From Roseobacter cerasinus (lineage in GTDB: Bacteria; Pseudomonadota; Alphaproteobacteria; Rhodobacterales; Rhodobacteraceae), in assembly GCF_009811755.1 (NCBI RefSeq), contig NZ_BLIV01000002.1, forward strand, positions 675,001 through 739,000: a stretch of 64,000 nt of DNA, given 5' to 3'. Numbering within the stretch: position 1 is the first letter of the stretch; the number at the start of each line of letters is the position of its first letter. This document shows, piece after piece, positions 1 through 7,999 of this stretch. Under the pieces are notes generated by a model, which saw nothing but the letters and a program-made list of their open reading frames with translations, had not been told where the DNA came from and made no database searches. The translations under genes and the position numbers were made by a program.

Positions 1-507
1 TGGGTCAAGTGGCTGCGCCGCGTCGAGGTGACTGATATGGCCGTGGAAAGCCGCGAAGAGACCTCGAAATACACCGACGTCTATGCCGATGGCACCGCGC
101 GCAAATGGACCTGGGTGATGGATGCGAAATCCGTCATCACCACGCCGAGCCCGCAAATGCCGATCACACACGGCCCGGGGCCGCTGGTGATCTCGGGGCT
201 GGCTTGGTCCGGTCACGGTCAGATCACCCGCGTCGACGTCTCCAAGGACGGCGGCATCACATGGGAGACGGCGCGGCTGGGCAAGCAGGGCGATACAAAG
301 GCGCTCACCCGCTTCTATCTCGATACCGAGTGGGACGGCGCGCCCATGCTGCTGCAGGCCCGCGCGATGGATGAGACCGGCTATGTCCAGCCCACCAAGG
401 AACAGTTGCGCGACCAGCGCGGCGAAAACGCCGTCTATCATAACAATTGTATCCAGACCTGGTACGTGAACGCAGAAGGGATCGCCGAGAATGTCGAAGT
501 CTCCTAA
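1..507 (+). CDS. soxC: SoxC, sulfite dehydrogenase molybdopterin subunit (3' part only)
   Basis: The reading frame is open from base 1 (W-V-K-W-L-R-R-V-E-V) and ends at TAA 505-507, so only the last ~168 residues are present. They correspond to the C-terminal Moco-oxidoreductase dimerisation domain of sulfite-oxidase-like SoxC, with the typical W-V-K-W-L-R-R strand, SGLAWSGHG and a final NNCIQTWYVN segment. SoxC pairs with the cytochrome SoxD in the periplasmic sulfur dehydrogenase of the thiosulfate-oxidising Sox complex and removes six electrons from SoxY-bound sulfane sulfur. The Moco-binding N-terminal domain lies outside the window. The 3' end overlaps soxD by 17 nt, and the adjacent soxD-soxE-soxF order makes the call firm. 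Confidence 0.93.
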   Translation, partial: WVKWLRRVEVTDMAVESREETSKYTDVYADGTARKWTWVMDAKSVITTPSPQMPITHGPGPLVISGLAWSGHGQITRVDVSKDGGITWETARLGKQGDTKALTRFYLDTEWDGAPMLLQARAMDETGYVQPTKEQLRDQRGENAVYHNNCIQTWYVNAEGIAENVEVS

Positions 508-1789
508 CATCTTCATTCCCGCCCTCGCTGGCACCGCCGGGATTCTGGGCGTGGCCTTTGCGGTGACCTCGCGCGACTATGGCGCCGATAAGATCAGAGC
601 GCTGGAGACCCGCATGGGGCAGGTCGAGGCGCAGGCCTCCGCCGCCAGCGAGAAGGCCAGCGTCGAAGCACAGCGGGCCGCCGAGTTAGAACTCAAGATC
701 GCCGAAGTGCAGGCTGCTGCAAGCCAACGCGTCGCCAGCCTCACCGCACCAGCCCCAGCGGTTGAAGGCACCTATGGCATCGGCCGTCCGGCGCTGGACG
801 AGGAGGTCGCCGCCTGGGATGTGGATGTGCTGCCCGATGGTCGTGGACTGCCCGCCGGCGGCGGTGATGTCTTTACGGGCGAAGAGGTCTTTGCCGAGAA
901 ATGCGCCTCCTGCCACGGCGATTTTGCCGAAGGGGTCGACAACTGGCCGGTGCTGGCGGGCGGGTTTGACACGCTGGCTGATGAGGATCCGGTGAAGACC
1001 GTGGGCTCCTACTGGCCGTATCTCTCGACCGCCTGGGACTACATCCACCGCTCCATGCCTTTTGGCGAGGCGGGCACGCTGACAGCGGATGAGACTTATG
1101 CCATAGTCGCCTACATCCTCTATTCGAACGACCTCGTGGACGACAACTTTGAACTGACCCGCGAGAACTTCGCGGACTTCAACATGTACAACATGGATGG
1201 CTTCACCGTCGACGACCGCCCCGAACAGGAATACGCCGCGTGGCGGGCTGAACCCTGCATGGAAAACTGCAAGGACGAGGTGCAGGTGACCATGCGCTCG
1301 GTGTTTCTGGTCGACACACCGCCTGAGGGCGGATCGGACTCCGTCATGAACCCGGCAAGCATCGACGGGCTGCCAAGTTTCACTGCCGCCGGCCCATCCT
1401 TCATTCCTGAGGCCGCACCAAAGCCTGCCCCGGTTGTGCAGAAGGCTGCCGTGACGCAGCCCGCAGCACCAGACCTCATGGAAGCAGGCGAGAAGGTCTT
1501 CAAGAAGTGCAAGGCCTGCCATCAAGTGGGCGAGGGCGCCAAGAACCGCTCCGGCCCGCATCTCAACGGATTGATCGGGCGCACCATGGGGTCCGTCGAC
1601 GGGTTTGCCTATTCCAGTGTCTTTGCGGCTGCCCTGGATGAGGGGCGCATCTGGGATGAGGCAGCGCTGGCTGAATTCCTCGCTAAGCCCAAGACTTATA
1701 TGAAAGGCACAAAGATGTCCTTCTCCGGCCTGAAAAAGGACGAGGATCTGGCCGCGATCACCGCCTACCTCAAGTCATACGGTGAATAG
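491..1789 (+). CDS. soxD: SoxD, diheme cytochrome c subunit of sulfur dehydrogenase
   Basis: 432 residues. A hydrophobic N-terminal segment (about residues 6-25) suggests export or anchoring and is followed by an Ala/Glu-rich coiled region (33-85). Two c-type heme sites are visible: C138-x-x-C141-H142 (CASCH) and C340-x-x-C343-H344 (CKACH). The second belongs to a class I cytochrome c domain with a GTKMSF methionine-ligand segment near residue 409. SoxD accepts electrons from SoxC in the periplasm. The ATG at 491 lies inside the end of soxC, indicating translational coupling. The middle linker is rich in Ala and Pro. Confidence 0.95.
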   Translation: MSKSPNIFIPALAGTAGILGVAFAVTSRDYGADKIRALETRMGQVEAQASAASEKASVEAQRAAELELKIAEVQAAASQRVASLTAPAPAVEGTYGIGRPALDEEVAAWDVDVLPDGRGLPAGGGDVFTGEEVFAEKCASCHGDFAEGVDNWPVLAGGFDTLADEDPVKTVGSYWPYLSTAWDYIHRSMPFGEAGTLTADETYAIVAYILYSNDLVDDNFELTRENFADFNMYNMDGFTVDDRPEQEYAAWRAEPCMENCKDEVQVTMRSVFLVDTPPEGGSDSVMNPASIDGLPSFTAAGPSFIPEAAPKPAPVVQKAAVTQPAAPDLMEAGEKVFKKCKACHQVGEGAKNRSGPHLNGLIGRTMGSVDGFAYSSVFAAALDEGRIWDEAALAEFLAKPKTYMKGTKMSFSGLKKDEDLAAITAYLKSYGE

Positions 1790-1792
1790 ATA

Positions 1793-2497
1793 GTGCGGAT
1801 CCTGCGGTTCTCCCTGTCGGTTGCTGTGGCGGTGTTCTGCACCGTCGCAGCGGCTGATGAGTTTGGGGATCCGACCGCAGGCGAAAAGATCTATCGGCAA
1901 TGCAAAAGTTGCCATCAGATCGGCTCAGCGGCCAAACATCGCATCGGGCCGCATTTGAACGGGATCTTCGGGCGGCAGGCCGCGAGCCATGATGGCTTTC
2001 GTTACTCCAAAGGTCTGGCAAGGGTCGGGGCAAGCGGGCTTGAGTGGCACGCGGAGACGCTGGACGCCTTTCTGGAGAATCCGCGCGCCATGGCCAGCGG
2101 CACTCGTATGAGCTTCAAGGGGCTAAAGAACCCGCAGGATCGTCGCGATGTAATCGCCTATTTGCGAGGGTTCTCCGACAGCCCGGCGAATATACCCGAG
2201 GCTGATCCAACCGCGACGGCCACCGATCACAACCTCGATCCGGCGATCATAGCGCTGAAAGGGGACCCCGAATACGGTGAGTACCTCAGCAGCGACTGCA
2301 CGACCTGTCACCAGCCGGACGGCGGCGATGACGGCATCCCGTCCATCGTGCTCTGGCCGGAAGAGGACTTTGTGGTCGCCATGCACGCCTACAAGAACAA
2401 GGACCGGCCCAACCCGGTCATGCAAATGATGGCCGGACGGCTCAACGCGGAGGAGATTGCAGCGCTCGCGGCGTATTTCGCGACATTAGACGACTAG
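1793..2497 (+). CDS. soxE: SoxE, diheme c-type cytochrome
   Basis: 234 residues starting at a GTG three bases after the soxD stop. A signal peptide (about 1-21, ending VAAAD) precedes a heme domain with C37-x-x-C40-H41 that closely resembles the C-terminal domain of SoxD, including the GPHLNGIFGR and GTRMSF segments. A second domain has C169-x-x-C172-H173. Length, two hemes and position directly before soxF match SoxE of Paracoccus/Rhodovulum-type sox operons, where SoxE and SoxF form a flavocytochrome-like pair. The resemblance to the SoxD cytochrome domain suggests origin by domain duplication. Confidence 0.9.
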   Translation: MRILRFSLSVAVAVFCTVAAADEFGDPTAGEKIYRQCKSCHQIGSAAKHRIGPHLNGIFGRQAASHDGFRYSKGLARVGASGLEWHAETLDAFLENPRAMASGTRMSFKGLKNPQDRRDVIAYLRGFSDSPANIPEADPTATATDHNLDPAIIALKGDPEYGEYLSSDCTTCHQPDGGDDGIPSIVLWPEEDFVVAMHAYKNKDRPNPVMQMMAGRLNAEEIAALAAYFATLDD

Positions 2498-2519
2498 AAG
2501 TGTTTTCAGGGAGGGAAAC

Positions 2520-3785
2520 ATGACACTTGATAGACGGACATTCATGGGATCGACGGCTGCAGCCGCCGCTGTCCTGTCAGCCCCAACGGTCAAGGCGGCA
2601 GGTCACGGAAAACCGCGTGTGGTGGTTGTTGGCGGCGGTGCGGGCGGGGCCACAGCCGCGCGATACATCGCCAAGGACAGCAAGGGTGACATCGACGTGC
2701 TGCTGATCGAGCCGAGCCGGACCTACTACACCTGTTTCTTTTCCAACCTCTACATTGGCGGTCTGAAAGACATCGACGACATCGGCCACACCTACGGCAG
2801 CCTCGCGGCGAGCGGTGTGAACGTCGTGCATGACTGGGCCGTTGGGGTGGATCGTGACGCCAAGACCGTGTCGCTCGCGGGCGGTGGCTTTGTGCCTTAT
2901 GACAAGCTGATCCTGTCACCCGGTATTGATTTCGTTGAGGGGGCCGTCGAAGGCTGGAGCCTCGCCGCGCAGAACGCCATGCCGCATGCCTACAAAGCCG
3001 GGTCGCAGTCTGAACTGCTCAAGGCGCAGATCATGGCGATGCCCGAAGGTGGTGTCTTTGCCATGGTGGCACCACCCAACCCGTACCGCTGCCCGCCCGG
3101 ACCATACGAGCGCGTATCTATGGTCGCGCATGTGCTGAAAGAGACCAATCCAACCGCCAAGATCATCGTGGCAGATCCAAAGCCGAAGTTTTCCAAGATG
3201 TCGTTGTTCCAGGAAGGCTGGGCGGATCACTACGCAGGTATGATCGACTGGATCGGTGAAGACTTCGGCGGCGGCAACGTCAGCGTCGACCCCGATGCGA
3301 TGACCATCACCATTGACGGGGAAGAGACGCAGGCCGATGTTTGCAACGTCATTCCAGCCATGAAAGCCGGCCGAATCGCAGAACTGGCGGGTGTGACTGA
3401 TGGCAACTGGGCCCCGGTGAACGGGGCGGACATGTCCACCAAGGCGGATGCTGACATCTACGTGCTGGGCGATGCCTCCGCCCAAGGCGATATGCCGAAA
3501 TCTGGCTTTTCGGCCAACAGTCAGGCGAAGGTCTGTGCCAATGCGGTGCGCGGTGCGCTGACCGGGTCCAAGGTATTCCCGGCCAAATTCTCCAACACTT
3601 GCTGGTCGCTGATTGCCCCGAATGATGGCGTGAAGGTGGGGGCCACCTATGAGGCCACGCCGGAGAAGATCGCCAAGGTCGACGGCTTCATCTCGCAGAC
3701 CGGTGAAAGCTCTGACGTTCGCAAGGCGACCTATGAGGAATCCGAGGGCTGGTACACCGGCATCACCAGCGACATGCTCGGTTGA
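2520..3785 (+). CDS. soxF: SoxF, FAD-dependent sulfide dehydrogenase flavoprotein
   Basis: 421 residues with a Tat-type signal (DRRTFMGSTAAAAAVLSAP, about 4-22) and an FAD dinucleotide-binding motif VVVGGGAGGATAARY near residues 35-49. It is the flavocytochrome c sulfide dehydrogenase flavin chain family: conserved cysteines occur in PYRCPPGPYERVS and SNTCWSL, the two positions that form the redox disulfide in FccB-type proteins. A late GDAS segment fits the second FAD contact. The ATG follows a GGGAGG Shine-Dalgarno at about 2511-2516. Expected role is periplasmic sulfide oxidation or reactivation of SoxYZ, with SoxE as electron acceptor. Confidence 0.92.
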   Translation: MTLDRRTFMGSTAAAAAVLSAPTVKAAGHGKPRVVVVGGGAGGATAARYIAKDSKGDIDVLLIEPSRTYYTCFFSNLYIGGLKDIDDIGHTYGSLAASGVNVVHDWAVGVDRDAKTVSLAGGGFVPYDKLILSPGIDFVEGAVEGWSLAAQNAMPHAYKAGSQSELLKAQIMAMPEGGVFAMVAPPNPYRCPPGPYERVSMVAHVLKETNPTAKIIVADPKPKFSKMSLFQEGWADHYAGMIDWIGEDFGGGNVSVDPDAMTITIDGEETQADVCNVIPAMKAGRIAELAGVTDGNWAPVNGADMSTKADADIYVLGDASAQGDMPKSGFSANSQAKVCANAVRGALTGSKVFPAKFSNTCWSLIAPNDGVKVGATYEATPEKIAKVDGFISQTGESSDVRKATYEESEGWYTGITSDMLG

Positions 3786-3802
3786 TGTGACACGAACCTG
3801 TC

Positions 3803-3830
3803 GCGGGCCTTGAGCCTTATCAAGGCCCGC
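3803..3830. terminator. Perfect 11-bp hairpin after soxF
   Basis: GCGGGCCTTGA (3803-3813) and TCAAGGCCCGC (3820-3830) pair perfectly around a 6-nt loop, 18 bp after the soxF stop. No U-run follows, so it may act as an attenuator or 3' stabiliser at the sox operon end rather than as a classical terminator. Confidence 0.6.
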
Positions 3831-3878
3831 GGACCAATCGTATGCCAAGCTCTCAGCACATCAAAGGAGGAGACCAAA

Positions 3879-4313
3879 ATGAAACCTATCGCTTTGGCCG
3901 CTGCACTTGGCTTTGCATCAACAATGCCTCTTTGGGCTGAAGACGCGTTCCTCTATCCGTTTGATGGGTCTTTCGAGGATGCGACATTCGCGGTTGAAAG
4001 CGCGATCGTCGGTGAGGGGTTGGTCATTGACTATGTCAGTCACGTGGGCGACATGCTCAACCGTACGGGTGCGGATGTTGGCAGCGAAGCGGTGATCTTC
4101 AAGAATGCCGATATCTTCCTGTTCTGCTCTGCCGTGATTTCGCGCCAGGTCATGGAAGAGGATCCGATGAACATCACCTATTGTCCCTATGGTATCTTTG
4201 TAATGGAGACCGACGAGGGTGTGATCGTCGGGCACAAAGACTATCCAGACGGCTCGATGCAGGCGGTCGAGAATCTGATGCAACAGATCGTCGCGGAGGC
4301 CATTGGCGGCTGA
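3879..4313 (+). CDS. DUF302 family periplasmic protein
   Basis: 144 residues from the ATG at 3879, chosen because AAAGGAGGAG lies just upstream and a clear signal peptide follows (MKPIALAAALGFASTMPLWA). The mature part is a DUF302 domain (VESAIVGEGLVIDYVSHVGDMLNRTG, then ITYCPYGIFVMET), a small fold of unknown biochemical role often found beside sox and other sulfur genes. A single Cys in the CPYGI motif and one in FLFCSAV are visible. The stop TGA shares one base with the ATG of the adjoining hemA remnant (TGATG), so the two were once translationally coupled. Confidence 0.8.
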   Translation: MKPIALAAALGFASTMPLWAEDAFLYPFDGSFEDATFAVESAIVGEGLVIDYVSHVGDMLNRTGADVGSEAVIFKNADIFLFCSAVISRQVMEEDPMNITYCPYGIFVMETDEGVIVGHKDYPDGSMQAVENLMQQIVAEAIGG

Positions 4314-5021
4314 TGGGCTACACTGCGTTTTTCCGGGCCGAGCTTGATACCCTGCGCGATAGTGGAAACTATCGGCAGCTTGCTGAGCTTGAGCGCCGTT
4401 GTGGAGCCTTTCCAAAGGTCCGGTGGCATGACGGCTTGGGGTGAGGTGACGACCTGTTGCTCGAATGACTACCTGGGGATGGGGCAACACCGGGATGTGG
4501 TCAATGCGATGCATGAGACCCTCGACCGCATTGGCGCAGGAGCTGGCGGAACGCGCAATATCTCCGGCACACCCCATGATCACGCGCTGCTGGAGGCAGA
4601 GCTTGCCGAGTTGCACGACAAGGAAGCTGCGCTGCTCTGTACCAGCGGGTATGTGTCGAACTGGGCGGCATTGGGTACGCTGGCGTCACGCATTCCGGAT
4701 TGCGTGGTCGTCTCGGACGAGTTGAACCCCGCGTCGACGATCGAAGGCATATGACATTCCCGCGCCCGCAAGGTGATCTGGAAACACAACGATCTGGCTG
4801 ACCTCGAAACCAGGCTGGCGGCTCTGCCAGCGGGCCAACCCAAGCTGATTGTGTTTGAGAGCGTCTATTCCATCGATGGCGACATCGCGCCCACCGTCGA
4901 GATCTGTGATCTGGCCGATCACTATGGCGCCATGACGTACCTGGATGAGGTGCATGCGGTCGGCCTCTACGGGCCGAGGGGCGGCGGCATGCCGCCGTTT
5001 GTAAGGCAGCTGATTGTCTGA
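4313..5021 (+). pseudogene. hemA: 5-aminolevulinate synthase (hemA) pseudogene, frameshifted, stopped and truncated
   Basis: The ALAS N-terminus ([18 protein letters not shown]) starts at 4313. After HDGLG the frame must shift in a G4 run (4438-4441) to continue as [16 protein letters not shown], a hallmark ALAS segment. An in-frame TGA at 4752-4754 stands where homologues have Arg (IEGI-*-HSRA, CGA to TGA). The frame then continues through [14 protein letters not shown] and [17 protein letters not shown] before losing similarity and stopping at 5021. The PLP-lysine region and C-terminal half are absent, about 230 of ~400 residues remaining. A functional hemA must exist elsewhere if the cell makes heme by the C4 route. 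Confidence 0.88.
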
Positions 5022-5083
5022 GGGGCAGGAGGCGCAACCATGGTCAGTACGCTGACCAAAATCGTGGCGCCGCCCGGTAAAGC

Positions 5084-5272
5084 TCAGCAATCCTGGCAGG
5101 TTTTCAACCCCAGGATCCGGTAGATCGGGCAAAAGTTGACGAAGGCGGTGCCAACCAAGATCACGCCGAGATAGCCCCATATGCCGATGCTGCCCATGGC
5201 GGCCAGGATGATCAGAAGTGTGCCCAGAACGAAACGGGCGATGCGGTCAAATTGTCCAAGATTGCGGGTCAT
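5084..5272 (-). CDS. DUF2892 small inner-membrane protein
   Basis: 62 residues. It begins MTRNLGQFDRIARFVLGTLL, followed by two hydrophobic helices (about 12-30 and 33-50) and a C-terminal CPIYRILGLKTCQDC. This is the DUF2892 (YgaP-like membrane) family, frequently linked to rhodaneses and sulfide handling. Start at 5272 is fixed by AGGAGG at 5281-5286 on the minus strand. A GTGAC-N3-GTCAC palindrome sits 60 bp upstream, shared with the ccdA/MBL promoter region. Three C-terminal cysteines are typical of the family. Confidence 0.85.
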   Translation of the reverse strand: MTRNLGQFDRIARFVLGTLLIILAAMGSIGIWGYLGVILVGTAFVNFCPIYRILGLKTCQDC

Positions 5273-5331
5273 ATGCGAAGCCTCCTGTGTCTGCATGGGA
5301 CACAGTGAACATCTGCCTGGCATCGGCGTCA

Positions 5332-5344
5332 GTGACTGTGTCAC
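5332..5344. promoter_or_regulatory. Candidate Crp/Fnr operator GTGACTGTGTCAC
   Basis: Palindrome GTGAC-TGT-GTCAC located between the end of the Crp/Fnr gene and the DUF2892 start, 60 bp upstream of the latter. A near-identical site, GTGAC-AGT-GTCAC, lies at 7927-7939 about 60 bp before ccdA. Same half-sites, spacing and distance argue for one regulator, most simply the Crp/Fnr protein encoded here. That assignment is inferred. Confidence 0.6.
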
Positions 5345-5347
5345 AGA

Positions 5348-5971
5348 TCAAAGCGCGTTTCCGTACGCCTCCAGTGCGTCGGGCTTCAGAATATCGACCG
5401 ACCCGCGACTGATGCTGATCCAACCGCGCCGTTCGAAGGACTTCAGTGTCCGCGAAGCCACCTCGCGGGCCGTACCAAGCTCTTGTGCGAGTTCCTGTCG
5501 CGTCATCCGTAACTGGCCCTTACCTCGCCGTGCCAGCCAGCGGGCAAGGCGCAGATCCGTGCGATGTTCGAGTAGATCATCAATCACATCCGTCAGCTCA
5601 CCGACCCGAGCCGCAAATCCGCGAAAGACGAGTTCCTGAAACTGGTTGTCGGAGGCCAGAAGGCTCTTAAACCTGTTGGCAGAGATGGCCACAGCCGTCA
5701 CGGCACCTTCTGCATAGCCGTATCCGGAGTAGGGTTTGCCCGACAGCAGACAGGTTGTTGTCAGTACGCAGCTGTCTCCGGCCTCAACGCGGTAAAGAAC
5801 CACCGTGCGCCCGGCACTGTTGGTTTGCTCAACCCGGACAGCGCCGGACTTTACAATCAGAAAGGCGCGGCCCTCATCCCCAGGTCGGAAAAGGCACGCA
5901 CCATCCGGTGCCTCAAGCGCGTCGCCTTGGGCAAAATAGGCCGCCAGATCCTGGGTGGGGGCGTCGCTCAT
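5348..5971 (-). CDS. Crp/Fnr family transcriptional regulator
   Basis: 207 residues: an N-terminal cNMP-like beta-barrel (about 15-115, with FRPGDEGRAFLIVKSGAVRV) and a C-terminal winged helix-turn-helix (TRQELAQELGTAREVASRTLKSFERRGWI, about 155-185). The N-terminal iron-sulfur cysteine cluster of FNR is missing. Two cysteines lie in CVLTTTCLLSGKPY on the barrel (near residues 68 and 74), which could be a redox or persulfide switch. The gene ends an operon behind two MBL-fold genes, overlapping the preceding one by 4 nt (ATGA), and sits beside DUF2892. It likely controls both via the matching palindromes. Confidence 0.88.
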   Translation of the reverse strand: MSDAPTQDLAAYFAQGDALEAPDGACLFRPGDEGRAFLIVKSGAVRVEQTNSAGRTVVLYRVEAGDSCVLTTTCLLSGKPYSGYGYAEGAVTAVAISANRFKSLLASDNQFQELVFRGFAARVGELTDVIDDLLEHRTDLRLARWLARRGKGQLRMTRQELAQELGTAREVASRTLKSFERRGWISISRGSVDILKPDALEAYGNAL

Positions 5972-6909
5972 TCGAACTCCATCTGCTCATAGACCCGGCC
6001 CGCGTTTCTGGTTGCCAGTTCCTCGAAGGTGTCCAGATGCGCATAGGGGCTCTGATCGACATAATAGGCGTCTGCCAGATCACCACCTTCTTCCAGATGC
6101 GCGCCGACTTTTTCCCGCAAATAGACCAGGTAGTCCCGCGTGTAGCGACGGACCTGCGCCATATTGGTCGGTGTGCCGTGCCCTGGGATGACATAGGTCG
6201 CATTCAGCGGCTCGAACCCGGTGTCCCAGGTTTCAATCCAGTCATAGACGATGGTGTCCTCAAAGATCGGCAGCATGCGCTGATGAAAGGCCATGTCGCC
6301 CGCAATCACCAGACTTTGCTCCGGCAGCCAGACCTGCACGTCGCCTGGTCCGTGCGCGGGGCCCAAATGCAGGACTTCGATCTGAAAGTCCCCCATCTGC
6401 AGGCTGTGGTTCTCCTCAAATGTCTGCGTGGGTGGGGCGACAAAGGTGCCCTTGGCCTTGTCACGGTTGTAGCGCTGCATGCTCTCCAGAATACGGTTGC
6501 CGCGCTCTTCGATCTCGTGGGCGGCATCCACATGGGCTAGAATCGGCACGCCCTGCTCGGCCCAATATGAATTGCCCAGCATCGCGTGGCCCTGCCCATT
6601 CTCATTGATGACCAGCTTCACAGGTTGATCAGTGATCGCTTTGATTTCCGCGTGCAGCGCTTCGGCCAAAACATAGGCCGCGCCGCCGTTGACCACCACA
6701 ACCCCATCGCCGGTCACGATAAAGCTTAGGTTGTTGTTGTGGCCTGCGTTTTCATAGGTTGGTGGGGCGGTTGCGCCGATGGCAGACCAGACATGTGGGA
6801 TCACCTCCACCGGCTTCGAATAGAGCGGTGAGCCGGGGTATTGATCCGGGATATCCTCGCTCCCCAATACGGGAGTTGCCAGCAAAAGAAACAGCCGCAG
6901 TATATGCAT
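5968..6909 (-). CDS. SoxH-like MBL-fold protein with degenerate metal site
   Basis: 313 residues from ATG 6909, followed by a short signal peptide (MHILRLFLLLATPVLGS). Metallo-beta-lactamase fold: FIVTGDGVVVVNGG strand, then VINENGQGHAMLGN (residues 100-113), where active family members have V-I-N-T-H-x-H-P-D-H. Thus the HxHxDH ligands are replaced by N-Q-H-A at the aligned positions. Later metal-ligand regions remain (GPAHGPGD, AGDMAFH, VIPGHGTP). It resembles the SoxH/quinoprotein-relay hydrolase group. It is translated one base after the preceding MBL gene and overlaps crp by 4 nt. Confidence 0.82.
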   Translation of the reverse strand: MHILRLFLLLATPVLGSEDIPDQYPGSPLYSKPVEVIPHVWSAIGATAPPTYENAGHNNNLSFIVTGDGVVVVNGGAAYVLAEALHAEIKAITDQPVKLVINENGQGHAMLGNSYWAEQGVPILAHVDAAHEIEERGNRILESMQRYNRDKAKGTFVAPPTQTFEENHSLQMGDFQIEVLHLGPAHGPGDVQVWLPEQSLVIAGDMAFHQRMLPIFEDTIVYDWIETWDTGFEPLNATYVIPGHGTPTNMAQVRRYTRDYLVYLREKVGAHLEEGGDLADAYYVDQSPYAHLDTFEELATRNAGRVYEQMEFE

Positions 6910-6910
6910 C

Positions 6911-7819
6911 TCAAACCTCCACAAATCGGTAGCCATCATCTGTCTGTTCGGCCCGCCCGATGCCGCCATTGGGCAGATGGAACCCCACAAGCGGCATCTG
7001 TTCGACGGTCAGCCGGTCAAGCAACATCTTGCGTGTGGCGGCTGCGGTCGCGGCATCCTGGTCCGATCCACTCTCCCACTCAGGCCGCCGGAAGGCGACG
7101 TGGTGATTGCCGATGGCGTCACCGACAACCAGCGCCGCCTGCGACCCTTGCCGCACTTCAAATGCCATATGTCCCGGTGTGTGCCCGGGGGTGGATAGTG
7201 CGGCTATGCCGGGCAGGATTTCATCGCCGTCCTCAAAGAGCGCGACGCTGTCTTCGATCACCTGCATCCGGCGCTTGGCACCCACCGCAAAGGTCGCCCG
7301 CGCCTCACCGATGGTGCTGACCGTGTCTGGGTTCCACCAATAGTCCCATTCCGCACGGCCCATGAGGTAGCGCGCGTCGTAAAACAACGGCTCGTCAAAC
7401 TCGTCCAACAGGCCCCAGATGTGATCGGGATGCGCATGTGTGAAGACGACATGCGTGATGTCCTCGGGCGCCAGGCCCAAGGCCTCCAACCCGCTTAGAA
7501 TCTTGCCTGCCGTTGGCATGAAATCCGGGCCGGAGCCGACGTCGAAGAGCACATTATAGGTGCCGTCCCGGTAAAGCGCGAGGTTGCACTCAGGTTCGAG
7601 ACTGCCGGATGAGAGACCATAGTCGCGCAGGATCGGGGCCAACTCTTCCTGCGGCATCGGATCGAATACAAGCGCGCCGGGCAGCATCAGGTGGCCGTCG
7701 CTGACCGTCGTCAGGGTGGCCGATCCCAAAGCAAGCTCAGCGGTCGCAAAGCCGGGCAGGGCGCTGACAAGAGGGGCTGCGGCAGCCGATTGCAGGAATG
7801 CGCGGCGTGACACGGGCAT
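6911..7819 (-). CDS. Exported MBL-fold metallo-hydrolase
   Basis: 302 residues from ATG 7819 (GGGAGG upstream). A Tat-like signal SRRAFLQSAAAAP is followed by a metallo-beta-lactamase domain with an intact T-H-A-H-P-D-H motif (VVFTHAHPDHIWGLLDEFD), the third ligand in STPGHTPGHMAF, the bridging aspartate in VVGDAIGNH and a final GFHLPNGGIG. Such enzymes hydrolyse thioesters, lactones or persulfides; persulfide or thiol-sulfur chemistry is favoured only by the neighbourhood. It is the first gene of the minus-strand operon MBL-MBL-crp and is divergent from ccdA across a candidate operator. Confidence 0.85.
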   Translation of the reverse strand: MPVSRRAFLQSAAAAPLVSALPGFATAELALGSATLTTVSDGHLMLPGALVFDPMPQEELAPILRDYGLSSGSLEPECNLALYRDGTYNVLFDVGSGPDFMPTAGKILSGLEALGLAPEDITHVVFTHAHPDHIWGLLDEFDEPLFYDARYLMGRAEWDYWWNPDTVSTIGEARATFAVGAKRRMQVIEDSVALFEDGDEILPGIAALSTPGHTPGHMAFEVRQGSQAALVVGDAIGNHHVAFRRPEWESGSDQDAATAAATRKMLLDRLTVEQMPLVGFHLPNGGIGRAEQTDDGYRFVEV

Positions 7820-7926
7820 GGGTGGCCTCCCTATAAATTCTTGTATGCGAATATGAATGTATTTTAGGATCAACGCAACAAAATGCTGGTGTTGGTGCTG
7901 CACACGGGAACGTGACCAAAAACTAT

Positions 7927-7939
7927 GTGACAGTGTCAC
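7927..7939. promoter_or_regulatory. Candidate Crp/Fnr operator GTGACAGTGTCAC
   Basis: Perfect GTGACA-G-TGTCAC palindrome, flanked by CTATGT on the left and ACATAG on the right, in the divergent region between the MBL operon and ccdA. It lies 60 bp before the ccdA ATG (8000) and 107 bp before the MBL start. It matches the site at 5332-5344 except at one central base. Confidence 0.62.
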
Positions 7940-7999
7940 TTACATAGGGCCGTTGCGACATATGTAGAGGTGCGAAACCACAAGCGGAGCATGCCTGCC

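Noticed and set aside
4773-5021. 82-codon frame as an independent gene
   Set aside because: It is the continuation of the hemA pseudogene after its in-frame stop.
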